From assembly GCA_963765585.1 (NCBI GenBank), contig CAVXXB010000008.1, positions 372,001 to 436,000 on the forward strand: a stretch of 64,000 bases of DNA, in the 5' to 3' direction. Shown here one piece after another: positions 18,351 to 26,710 of the stretch. A program made the translations under genes and the position numbers. A model generated the notes under the pieces. It made no database searches. It was not told the origin of the DNA and saw only the letters and a list, made by a program, of their open reading frames with translations. This DNA is from CAVXXB01 sp963765585. Lineage in GTDB: Bacteria; Calditrichota; Calditrichia; JAJRVZ01. The number at the start of each line of letters is the position of its first letter. Position 1 is the first letter of the stretch.

Positions 18351-19749
18351 TTATTTCTGGTCCTCAAATCGCCAATCTGCCTTCTCAGGATTATAGTTCT
18401 TATTAATAGTCATTTCCTGTGCCGAAACGTTTTTGCGCCATTCATGTAATTTATCTCGTAATTTGGCAGACTAAACCGGGCATATCTGCAGCTAAATCGC
18501 TTTCTTCGCCAATGTCTTCATTCAAATTATATAGATTGATCTGCCCCTCTTCGCCTAATAATGTTTGCTCATACCATTCAATCAACTTATAATCGCCCTG
18601 CAGAATGGCGCCACCGGGTTTATATCCCTGATGATGATAATGGGGATAATGAAAATATAATTCTGTTCTCTGAGATTCACCTGCACCTGAAAGAACCGGC
18701 ATCATACTGACACCATCAAGATTACTTGCATTGTAATTGATACCCGTGGCTTCCATCAATGTGGGGAATAAATCTTCTGTTGCAACAAACGCTTCTGATT
18801 TTGTTCCCGGTTTGATTACACCCGGCCAACGAATAGCCAGAGGCACTCGAATCCCACCTTGAAAAATTGTCGCCTTACCTCCACGCAATGGCTTTTGATC
18901 CTGCAGCATCTCCAGCCCGCCATTGTCAGAATAAAACACAACAATTGTATTATCTACCAGGTTGTATTCTTCCAGTTTTGCTAATATTTGGCCAATGCCA
19001 TTATCCATTGTCTCAATCATGGCACCCATAATCGGGTTATTTTCAGGTAGTTCCGATCCGGGTTTGGCTTCATATTTTGCAATCAGATCGGCATTTTCCA
19101 TCAAAGGCCGGTGTACGGTATGAAATGAGGTATACAGGAAGAATGGCTTATCTTTATTTTTAGCCAAAAATTCAAGTGAACGCTGTGTGATTTCTTTAGA
19201 ATGATGGGCGTCGGCATCCGGATCTGCGTCCGGCTTGGGCTTTACTGTTGTGAGAATGTCATCAAAACCCTGGGACCCCGGATCGAATTTTCGTCCCGGC
19301 TGATAATTTTTATCCACACTGACATGCCATTTACCAAAATGTCCGGTTACATAACCACCTTCTTTGAATTTCTCTGCTAATGTAACTTCTTCCAAAGGCA
19401 AACACGGCGCCATTTTGGGTGTAACAAGTTTTGCATATGGATAGGGGCTACCAGGAATATAGTCGGTTAGGTGAAGTCGGGCCGGATGCTTTCCGGTCAT
19501 CAATGAGCCACGGGTCGGCGAACAAACCGGACCGGACGAATAGGCATTGATAAAATGAACCCCTTCATGGGCCACACGGTCAATATTGGGTGTCTCAACA
19601 AATCCGAATCCATGATAATTCACCTGATTCCAGCCAAGATCATCGGCAAGGATAAATACCACATTCAATTTTTGATCGGCTGTTCCACTACAAGCTGATA
19701 AAATTAAAATCACTATCAGTATGGAAAGTTTTAATACTTTAAATATCAT
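18351..19749 (-). CDS. S1-family sulfatase lipoprotein, +1 frameshift near the C-terminus
   Basis: The lipobox is LSAC (Cys20). The arylsulfatase core has metal-site ADDLGW (Asp36, Asp37), the formylglycine motif CSPTR with Cys76 in PVCSPTRGSLMTGKHPARL, GKWH, and DNGG. The frame stops early at 18451, but one extra T in GTCTGCC (plus 18468) restores KLRDKLHEWRKNVSAQEMTI and a further ~25 residues to a stop at 18351, with length 3n+1. Restored length is 465 residues. It removes sulfate esters from a glycan outside the cytoplasm and needs a formylglycine-generating enzyme, not seen here. The promoter carries the operator shared with the TonB receptor. Confidence 0.9.
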
Positions 19750-19809
19750 AGCCCAATCTCCTTATAATATTTTTTAAAAAACATTGATTTCATATTGATT
19801 TTGTTAATA

Positions 19810-19854
19810 GAGCACTGCTCGGTTAATATAAAAACTTAATACTTAGATTGTCAA
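19810..19854 (-). promoter_or_regulatory. Sulfatase promoter with shared palindromic operator
   Basis: On the minus strand TTGACA (19849-19854), 18 bases, then TATATT (19825-19830) form the promoter. Immediately downstream, over the expected transcription start, is the palindrome GAGCACTGCTC (19810-19820), about 60 bases before the ATG. The same palindrome in the same orientation (consensus CNGAGCARTGCTCTAT) sits in the TonB-receptor promoter at 36409-36419. The position implies repression. The TetR gene at 21046-21687 is the nearest candidate binder (inference). Confidence 0.65.
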
Positions 19855-19949
19855 GTTAATTATTTATGGAACGGTCTTAAAACTTCACTATCACTTGATA
19901 ATTTGTAACACTGTTTTGTTTTGGAAATTTGATTGTATTTCTTACTACA

Positions 19950-20891
19950 TCAGAGTGAGTATTTGTGCAGGTTATTCTCTAAAGTCAGTGCTTTTTCAAT
20001 CAACTCTTTGGCTATGGCCTCATGAAAGGAATCAAAATCAAGAATCGGCGGACGTACAATATGATTTTTAAATATGCCTTTCTTAAACATGAATCGCTTG
20101 GCAAAGTGGACTGATATGTCCACATGCTGATGTGAAAATGAAAGAACGGGTAATATTTCCTGAAATAAATTCCCGGCTTGTTCCCTTTCGCCCTGATTAT
20201 GAAGTTTGAATATTCTGTCATAAATCGAATGAAACAGAGTTGGCATAAAGGTATCCACGCCGCGATCCAGGGCTTCTATCATTTGGCTGGCGGCCCAACC
20301 ACCACATACGTGCAATTCAGCACTGGTATTGTCAATCACCTGAGTATATTTTATACCGGCCGCCTTTACCTCAATTTTTATTGATTTGAAATTCTGTATT
20401 TTTTCATATAAATGAAGAATTGTTTCAATGGGTATACCGTTCCCGTCAAATGACCAGTCCTGTAACATGATAAATCCATCTGTGCGCGCAGCCAGATCAG
20501 ATACTTGTTGAACGTAGGAACGACTATTCTGATAAGGGATATTAATCATAATACCACCACACCCCGCTGTTACCAGATCATCAACTACCTTTATTCTGCT
20601 CATATGATCTATGGCATAAGCGCCGCCAATTACCGGAACCCGATTATCCACCTCGGAGATAACTGTTTTAGTTATTAACTCTCTCTCTTCACGCGTTAGT
20701 TTTTCAACTTCGGCAGCCATGCCATTGACCAGGAAACCGGTCACATTATCTTTCAGCGCAGTTTGCACATAGCGACGCAGGCCGAATTCATCAATGTTGT
20801 TATCGGTGGTAAACGGTGTATTTACAACCGCTATAATTCCTTTTAGTTGATGTTTTATAGTGTTCAGTAGTATATCCAATCTATGTTTCAA
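19950..20891 (-). CDS. Divergent DapA-like aldolase family protein
   Basis: This is a 313-residue TIM barrel of the dihydrodipicolinate synthase superfamily (GIIAVVNTPFTTDNNIDEFG, VNGMAAEVEKLTREER, VPVIGGAYA). The strand normally carrying the catalytic Tyr (YN) reads FIMLQDWSFDG and has no Tyr. A Lys remains at the Schiff-base position in SIKIEVKAAG. The GTTGE loop is replaced by VNGMAAE. It may therefore have different chemistry or substrate from the two other DapA-like genes here. The start is TTG at 20891 with no clear ribosome site, so a start nearer KGIIAVV is possible. Confidence 0.72.
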   Translation of the reverse strand: MKHRLDILLNTIKHQLKGIIAVVNTPFTTDNNIDEFGLRRYVQTALKDNVTGFLVNGMAAEVEKLTREERELITKTVISEVDNRVPVIGGAYAIDHMSRIKVVDDLVTAGCGGIMINIPYQNSRSYVQQVSDLAARTDGFIMLQDWSFDGNGIPIETILHLYEKIQNFKSIKIEVKAAGIKYTQVIDNTSAELHVCGGWAASQMIEALDRGVDTFMPTLFHSIYDRIFKLHNQGEREQAGNLFQEILPVLSFSHQHVDISVHFAKRFMFKKGIFKNHIVRPPILDFDSFHEAIAKELIEKALTLENNLHKYSL

Positions 20892-20892
20892 T

Positions 20893-21045
20893 AGTAATTT
20901 GGAACTGGTAATTAGAAGTAGTTACTCGGCGCTCGCTGCTCGCCACTGGCTCCAAATACAGCCTCAGTTTGTTTATCTTGGGGCGAGAACCGAGAGACGA
21001 GTGGCAAAAGACAATCTCTGATTTCTAACTTCTAATTGCCCTTGT
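20893..21045. repeat. Dispersed composite repeat, copy A
   Basis: The outer arms are TAATTAGAAGTAG and TTCTAACTTCTAATTGCC. The core contains TTACTCGGCGCTCG, GCTCCAAATACAGCCTC and TTGGGGCGAGAACCGAGAGA, then CGAGTGGC. A second copy, in reverse orientation, lies at 39556-39685, and a fragment (TACTCGGTACTCGCAGCTCT) lies at about 45278-45297. No open frame is conserved. Confidence 0.6.
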
Positions 21046-21687
21046 CTATGTTAAAAAATACTCATCCAGCTTCAATTGTTTATTGGCGATGTATTCATCC
21101 ACTTCCTGAATGGTCTTCCTTATTTCATTACGAGAAAATCCCAATAATCGCAGGCTATAATCTATAATAGTGTTACTGAGCAGGGCTGAGTTTTCAACCA
21201 ATACACCTTGTCTCTTCTGTTCAAATATGGCATCAGCAATTCCCTGAATCGCCACGGCAAGAAGACTGATTTCCTCGTCGGTTACTCTATCACTAAAAAA
21301 GGTCTTTAGCCTGATCCGCTTGTTCTCCAGGGAATTCTGGTGAATTTCCTGAATATTTCGTGATGCAACCCAGAATTGGGAGGTATTGGGATGTTCCAGT
21401 GTGGTGATATATCCAATTCTGAAATCAAGTGCAAAACCGAGTTCGGGGCTCAGATTCAATTCTCGTATCTCACCAATCTGTCTCCTGAGTATCGTAACAA
21501 ATTCATCACAGATTTCGCGTAACATTTCATGTTTATTCGGAAAATGATAATACAGGTTTCCCATGGAAGTATTCGCCGCAACAACAATATCTCTGACCGA
21601 GGTATTTTCATAACCCTTCTCGGCAAACAACTTTTTTGCGGCCTTGATAATGATCTGGCGTTTGTTATTATTTTCCTTTTTTTTCAT
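21046..21687 (-). CDS. TetR/AcrR-family transcriptional regulator
   Basis: This is a 213-residue protein. ATG 21687 was chosen because AGGA lies about 8-9 bases upstream; another ATG three codons earlier is in the ribosome site itself. The N-terminal TetR helix-turn-helix is clear: IIIKAAKKLFAEKGYENTSV, then RDIVVAANTSMGNLYYHFPN. The C-terminal helical ligand domain is unassigned. It is flanked by the divergent DapA-like gene downstream and the FG-GAP gene upstream. It is the only regulator near the two promoters sharing GAGCANTGCTC and is a candidate for binding them. Confidence 0.88.
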   Translation of the reverse strand: MKKKENNNKRQIIIKAAKKLFAEKGYENTSVRDIVVAANTSMGNLYYHFPNKHEMLREICDEFVTILRRQIGEIRELNLSPELGFALDFRIGYITTLEHPNTSQFWVASRNIQEIHQNSLENKRIRLKTFFSDRVTDEEISLLAVAIQGIADAIFEQKRQGVLVENSALLSNTIIDYSLRLLGFSRNEIRKTIQEVDEYIANKQLKLDEYFLT

Positions 21688-21747
21688 CGATAACATCCTA
21701 ATATGGAAGAACTTTATTATTAAAAATGTGCAAAAATAAGTTGTGAT

Positions 21748-21772
21748 TTACCCCAGGTTAACCCTGGGGTAA
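21748..21772. other. Perfect 10-bp inverted repeat between FG-GAP gene and tetR
   Basis: TTACCCCAGG and CCTGGGGTAA flank five bases (TTAAC). The hairpin lies 33 bases after the FG-GAP stop codon and about 60 bases before the TetR start. On the minus strand it is followed by an A/C-rich stretch and then TTATTTTTG, so it could be a weak terminator for the FG-GAP transcript. It could equally be an operator in the TetR promoter. I cannot decide from sequence alone. Confidence 0.5.
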
Positions 21773-21804
21773 GTTAAATTTTAAGGCTAACAGCCGAAAT
21801 TCGA

Positions 21805-24615
21805 TCACTCAAATTTCACAACAACTTTATCCAAAACAGGTGTAGAAGCACCGTTTGGCGTTATCAGCCGCGTACGGTACTGGATATATTTAACACGATC
21901 CAAATCTAATGATGATTCGTTTTTAGTAAACCAGGTATTTTTGCCTTTTGGACCAACCCAATCTGCATTCGGGACTTCTCCCATTGTATTCGCACCCCTT
22001 ACCTGAAATCTGATCTCCGACTTATGAGGTGTCTGTGCCTTCCACGATAACATCTTAGCTGAAAGACCATCCGGAATGGAGTGAATTGAAGATATATATT
22101 CTTCATATAGTTGTCGGTTATAGCTATTTCCCGGATCCCTCAAATTAAGACCGCTGGGTCCACCGGCCATGACCTCCCACATATCTTTTTCCGAATAGCC
22201 GTCCGGGCCACCCCAGAATAACTGGGTAGTCGTGGTGTGTTCATGAGGCAACGGTTCATTTATCGATCCGGCTTTGCGATGATTAGCAACCAGAATATCA
22301 AGCCAGCCATCACCATCATAATCTAAGACTTCTGAGCCGGACCCGCCGTGTGTTATTAACTCTGTTGGTTTGTGCTTGTTAAATCCATCGGGGGTACCCC
22401 AATGTATCAGCGATGGACGATTTCCCGTCAGATCCGTACCATAACTGGATATAAAAATATCAAGCCAGCCATCCTTATTAAAATCTGCCACACTGTTTTC
22501 ATAAGGGATATTTGCTTCTATCTCAATTCGATTTTCGTTAGAATACCCATCCGGTGAACCGTAATATACAAATGAAGTATTATTTTCCTGGTGTGGTCTT
22601 CGCTTGGGTAGAAATAAATCCAACCAGCCATCCTGATTAAAATCGGCACCTTTGATATACATAAGATGGTCCTTGCGGCCCAGATCTATTTCCTGAAACT
22701 TCAGATCATCAAAGCCAGTTTCACTGCCCCACCAGATACGTATTTTGCCATCCTCCACCTGTCCGGCAATATCCAGCCAATCGTCCTTGTTTAGATCCAT
22801 GAGCAACGGCGCACGCATTTTTTCAATTTCATGATGAATTATACTTCTGTTTTGATGCGTAAAGCCCTTTTCGGATCCCCAAAAAATGGGAAGACCGTGT
22901 TTGCCGGGATCTTTTAAATCCACGGCCGCGCCTCCGGCTAATAAATCCAGGTAGCCATCTTTGTTAATATCTGCAATCCGTACACCACCGTATGCCGTAC
23001 TCATAGTTAAATGTGAAGGAGTGGAAAAATCGTTTTCCATACCCCAGTATAATATCAATCCGTTTTGTTCATGAGGAATACGATACATAAATCTTTCCTG
23101 GCACAATACCAGATCAACATAACCGTCATCATCCAGATCCGCATGTCCTTCGCCAAATATGTGATGCGTATTAAAAGATTTCATCCGATTTTGGCCAAAA
23201 TTCCTGGTACCATCTCCCCAGTAAATATGAGTTTTTGCCGGTCCGTCACGGAAATAACCTTCTTCATTCAGAAAAATAATATCAGGGAGATCATCATTAT
23301 TTACATCCCCGATGATATTCCCCACCGTTCCCAGGGTCGGCAATTGACTATGATTGCCAAAATAAAAGTTTCCCGAATCATTCCAGTAAATATATGAATT
23401 TAAATCCAGCTGATGGGTAATACGTTGATTGCTGAATACCAGGTCCGGAAATCCATCCTGATTAAGATCTTGGGCACTCACGCCGGTCGCACCAAAAGTA
23501 GGAACGGATATATGATTTTTTTCAGATACGATCCCTTGCTCTGACAAAAATATATACGAGTCTGTCCAGGTTGCACCGCCTGGTGTGGAATTATTTGCCA
23601 CAATAATATCATCCAATCCATCCTGGTTCACGTCAGAGAATGCGACATCTACTGGGATTGAAACCGGCAATTCGATTTTAGATTTTAAATCAAACCCACT
23701 TTTCATTCCAGGTATGACGACTACCGATTTTTTACCGGAAACAGCAAGATCATGATACTCATCCTTATTATAATTACCTACTGCCAGGGCATTGCCGGAA
23801 ATATCCATCATTTGCCGATTATCCGGATTATCAAATGCATCCTTACCAGAATGCATTATATATGTTTTGCCTGCAGCTAACAGTATCAGATCATCAATTT
23901 TATCATTATCAAGATCAATTGCGACAAGTGCATCCGCTCCCTTTTCATCAAACACCAGGGGTAAGCGATTTTCCTCGGTAAACCCATCTGGTGAATTCCA
24001 ATAAATAAAACTCATCTGCGGACCCTCTGGCTTGACAATCGTGCCGGCCTGCCAGTGACATGCAATGGCGATATCCAGCCAGGAATCATTATTAAAATCA
24101 CCGGTCACAACATCCCGGCCTCTGAACGCAGGTAATGCAACCCGGTTTTTCACTAAAAAGCCGTCGTTAGATCCATACCATATCCAGGAGTTAACCCGAC
24201 TGAAATGACTATCTGATGCATTTGCAATGATAAGATCATTATATCCATCTTTATTTAAGTCAGCTACAGTGCCGCCGCGCGAACCACCTGCCGGAAGTTC
24301 AATCCGGTTACGACCATCGATTTTTCTACCATCGTTTAGATATATGAACACATTTTCTTTTTCCGTATGCGTGTGACCATCCGGTAAAACTATATCGAGA
24401 TAGCCATCGTTATTTAAATCCCAGCGAGTGATCATTTGGATACGCCCTTTTGCCGAGACATACAGATTACTACCGGCATCCAGAAACGTACCATCCCGGA
24501 AATCCTCAAATGAATCTTCAATCCAATCTGATTGGGCAAATACTACTGAGGCAAAGGCCATAAATAAGATAAAATTTTTAACCAAACTGGAAATAATGGA
24601 CAAAGCACTATTCAT
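21805..24615 (-). CDS. Secreted 14-motif FG-GAP/VCBS repeat protein
   Basis: This is a 936-residue protein with a signal peptide ending VVFAQ. It has fourteen calcium-binding D-x-N/D-x-D-G-x-x-D motifs (DLNNDGYLDIV, DFNNDSWLDIA, DINKDGYLDLL, DFNKDGWLDIF, DYDGDGWLDIL and others), separated by YWGSxxGF-type strands. This number would fit two seven-bladed propellers. The last ~110 residues form a separate domain (EYISSIHSIPDG, RFQVRGA, ADWVGPKGKNTWF) shared with the paralogue at 45345-48182. The start codon overlaps the phosphatase stop (ATGAATAG), so the pair is coupled. It is likely a surface or periplasmic binding or adhesion protein; no catalytic residues were recognised. Confidence 0.88.
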   Translation of the reverse strand: MNSALSIISSLVKNFILFMAFASVVFAQSDWIEDSFEDFRDGTFLDAGSNLYVSAKGRIQMITRWDLNNDGYLDIVLPDGHTHTEKENVFIYLNDGRKIDGRNRIELPAGGSRGGTVADLNKDGYNDLIIANASDSHFSRVNSWIWYGSNDGFLVKNRVALPAFRGRDVVTGDFNNDSWLDIAIACHWQAGTIVKPEGPQMSFIYWNSPDGFTEENRLPLVFDEKGADALVAIDLDNDKIDDLILLAAGKTYIMHSGKDAFDNPDNRQMMDISGNALAVGNYNKDEYHDLAVSGKKSVVVIPGMKSGFDLKSKIELPVSIPVDVAFSDVNQDGLDDIIVANNSTPGGATWTDSYIFLSEQGIVSEKNHISVPTFGATGVSAQDLNQDGFPDLVFSNQRITHQLDLNSYIYWNDSGNFYFGNHSQLPTLGTVGNIIGDVNNDDLPDIIFLNEEGYFRDGPAKTHIYWGDGTRNFGQNRMKSFNTHHIFGEGHADLDDDGYVDLVLCQERFMYRIPHEQNGLILYWGMENDFSTPSHLTMSTAYGGVRIADINKDGYLDLLAGGAAVDLKDPGKHGLPIFWGSEKGFTHQNRSIIHHEIEKMRAPLLMDLNKDDWLDIAGQVEDGKIRIWWGSETGFDDLKFQEIDLGRKDHLMYIKGADFNQDGWLDLFLPKRRPHQENNTSFVYYGSPDGYSNENRIEIEANIPYENSVADFNKDGWLDIFISSYGTDLTGNRPSLIHWGTPDGFNKHKPTELITHGGSGSEVLDYDGDGWLDILVANHRKAGSINEPLPHEHTTTTQLFWGGPDGYSEKDMWEVMAGGPSGLNLRDPGNSYNRQLYEEYISSIHSIPDGLSAKMLSWKAQTPHKSEIRFQVRGANTMGEVPNADWVGPKGKNTWFTKNESSLDLDRVKYIQYRTRLITPNGASTPVLDKVVVKFE

Positions 24616-26308
24616 GCGAAATCTCGCTTAATTTTAGGGTGATTGAATTAATCATTTCGTCGTCGATACTATATATTTCAAATGAAATCGTCGGGTCGGA
24701 TTGTGTTAAGTCAAAAGTCAGATAGCCAAATGATTGTTTCTCATTATAACCAAACAGCGCCTCGGGAATCAACTCATGAAAATGCTGATTGGTAAGTCGC
24801 GAACTTTCAAACTCATATAAAGGATACGCATTCTCACGTTCAAATTTCCAGGCATCAGAACGATGGCGGTCGGCCGAGATCAAGATCACACCATTTATCT
24901 TATTTTTGGCCAGGAAGTCAAAAATTTCATTTCGTTCGGCTTGAAAACCATTCCAGGTATCCCTGGCACCGGCTTTGGCATTAAATGCCCATGGTACAGG
25001 CGACGCAATCACCTTAAATTTTGCCTTTGATTGTTTTAATTTAGCAAATAACCATTCTTTTTGTGCCGGACCCAACATAGTTCTTTCATCTTTGAACGGA
25101 TTAGTGCGATAAATCCGGCCATCAAGCATAAAGAAATCCACATCGCCAATACTGAAATCATGCCAGCAGGAAGGCCATTCCTCACTGCCATAATAGGGAT
25201 TATTCCAGTTTTGTTTAAATTTTTCCAAAAGCGGCATTTTCCACGCCGGTTTGTCCTTATATGGACCCAGCCATACGTCATCGGTGGCCGCATCATGATC
25301 ATCCCAAATGGCGTAGATCGATGAGCCGGCCACCAGTCTTTTGAACTCGGGGCGCGATTGTCTGCGATAATATGTATAATCATGCAGCGCATTCGGATTT
25401 TCCGGCATGTTGATATACACATTGTCTCCCATAAACAGAAAAGCAGATGGATTGTGAGAATGAATCACATCCCAGATCCGCTCACTTTCCGGCACATAAC
25501 CGGCACCACCGCCGAAACCCACGCTAATTTTCGTTTTCGCACCTGCCTGTGGATATGTCCGGAATGAAGGAAAATCCTTATCAAAGACTTCTTTTTTGTC
25601 AATTTTCAGGTTGTAGTAATATTCTGTATCCGGTTCTAATCTGCTGATAGAAGCAATTGCAGTGTAATCGTTGTCTGATGTGGATTTAAATGTGGTGGAA
25701 GTCATACTGTTTTCAAAATCCATATAGCGGCTTACAATGACCTGTATATCACTCTCGGCTGCTGTTCTGACCCAGAAACGGGCACTATTTTCGGTTACCG
25801 AACCCAGCATGGGACCGTGCAGCAGGACCGCATTATATTTTTCTTTTAGTTGGTCAAATCGCTTATCTGTATACAGAGGTTTAAGCAAATCACGTGGTCC
25901 GGCCAGATATCTTTCAAATGGTAATCCTTTATCAATGGATTCATTTAATGCAGCAAATGCGGAATCCAATTTATTCATCTGACCCAAAGCAATAGTCAGA
26001 TTATAAAGAGATTCAAGATCCATGGGATCTTCTTTCAGTAATTTTCGGCAATATGCTGCGGCTTCATCGGGGCGTCCTTCCATGATATCCAAGATCTGGC
26101 GCTGACCGCGGCGTTTGTAGAATCTATCGATATGTTCGGTAAAGAATCTGCGGTTCCAGTGATTTTCACTGCCATAGTAAGCATGTTTTTCGCCCTCAAG
26201 AAAGGCATCAGGCGGTGCAAATTCGCCCATTTCCTGGTCTTCAATGCGTTTTTCACATGACAGCAACATCATAAATATTACAGGTAAAAGCAAAAAAATG
26301 ACTCTCAT
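24608..26308 (-). CDS. PhoD-like alkaline phosphatase lipoprotein with TPR-like N-terminus
   Basis: This is a 566-residue protein from ATG 26308 (GGAG upstream). The signal ends in lipobox MLLSC. Residues ~60-140 look like TPR helices (EAAYCRKLLKEDPMDLESLY, NLTIALGQMNKLDSAFAALN). A fibronectin-like PhoD N-domain follows (VTENSARFWVRTAAESDI). The catalytic domain has FMGDNVYIN, WDDHDAA, FFMLDGRIYRTNPF and ISADRHR, all PhoD metal-site landmarks. It is a secreted phosphomonoesterase or phosphodiesterase, usually dependent on Ca/Fe. The TPR-like extension is not standard. It is translationally coupled to the downstream FG-GAP gene. Confidence 0.88.
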   Translation of the reverse strand: MRVIFLLLPVIFMMLLSCEKRIEDQEMGEFAPPDAFLEGEKHAYYGSENHWNRRFFTEHIDRFYKRRGQRQILDIMEGRPDEAAAYCRKLLKEDPMDLESLYNLTIALGQMNKLDSAFAALNESIDKGLPFERYLAGPRDLLKPLYTDKRFDQLKEKYNAVLLHGPMLGSVTENSARFWVRTAAESDIQVIVSRYMDFENSMTSTTFKSTSDNDYTAIASISRLEPDTEYYYNLKIDKKEVFDKDFPSFRTYPQAGAKTKISVGFGGGAGYVPESERIWDVIHSHNPSAFLFMGDNVYINMPENPNALHDYTYYRRQSRPEFKRLVAGSSIYAIWDDHDAATDDVWLGPYKDKPAWKMPLLEKFKQNWNNPYYGSEEWPSCWHDFSIGDVDFFMLDGRIYRTNPFKDERTMLGPAQKEWLFAKLKQSKAKFKVIASPVPWAFNAKAGARDTWNGFQAERNEIFDFLAKNKINGVILISADRHRSDAWKFERENAYPLYEFESSRLTNQHFHELIPEALFGYNEKQSFGYLTFDLTQSDPTISFEIYSIDDEMINSITLKLSEISHE

Positions 26309-26329
26309 TTTATACTCCACATTTACGGT

Positions 26330-26710
26330 TTATATAGTTCATTATCACAGAGAACGCTGGGAGGAACCACCTTCTTAATCCCCTCCTGCCTGGATGACCC
26401 ACATTCTTAATCCCAGCCCGCCTGAACGACCCTCCCCCTTTATCCCCCTCCCTCCGGGCAGGGAGGGGGAAATACAAAATGTCTATTGCTTATCCCAAAA
26501 TATCAGGTGGCCTTTCAGGACACGGCATTTTCAAAACCATGTTCTCCGCGGCCGTGTCCCTATGCTTCATTGAACATAACCCGAAACAAGTTTGGGATGA
26601 CAATTGGGTCACCCCTATCAACAGTCCCCCTCCCTGCCCGGAGGGAGGGGGATTTAGGGGGTGGGTTATCAACCCTTCATTCTCAGATGATGGCGGATTT
26701 AGGTAGTGGG
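26330..26710. repeat. Spacer with G/C-rich inverted repeats and a GGACACGG hairpin
   Basis: There is no gene here. Two G/C-rich palindromes, CCCCCTCCCTCCGGGCAGGG (about 26444-26463) and CCCTCCCTGCCCGGAGGGAG (about 26629-26648), face each other and are themselves self-complementary. They are flanked by CCTCCCCCTTTA and GATTTAGGGGGTGGGTT. Between them lies GGACACGGC...GCCGTGTCCCTA (about 26519-26571), matching 18257-18301. A CACAGAGAACGC unit is at 26345. Nearby direct repeats end GGCGGATTTAGGTAGTGGGT. Confidence 0.65.

Noticed and set aside
18460..19749. Sulfatase truly ending at 18451
   Set aside because: A conserved-looking C-terminal tail continues in the next frame to 18351 and the length is 3n+1; the early stop is best explained by one extra base.
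21748..21772. TetR operator as the definite role of the TTACCCCAGG inverted repeat
   Set aside because: It also fits a terminator for the FG-GAP gene and no second copy was found; kept only as an inverted repeat.
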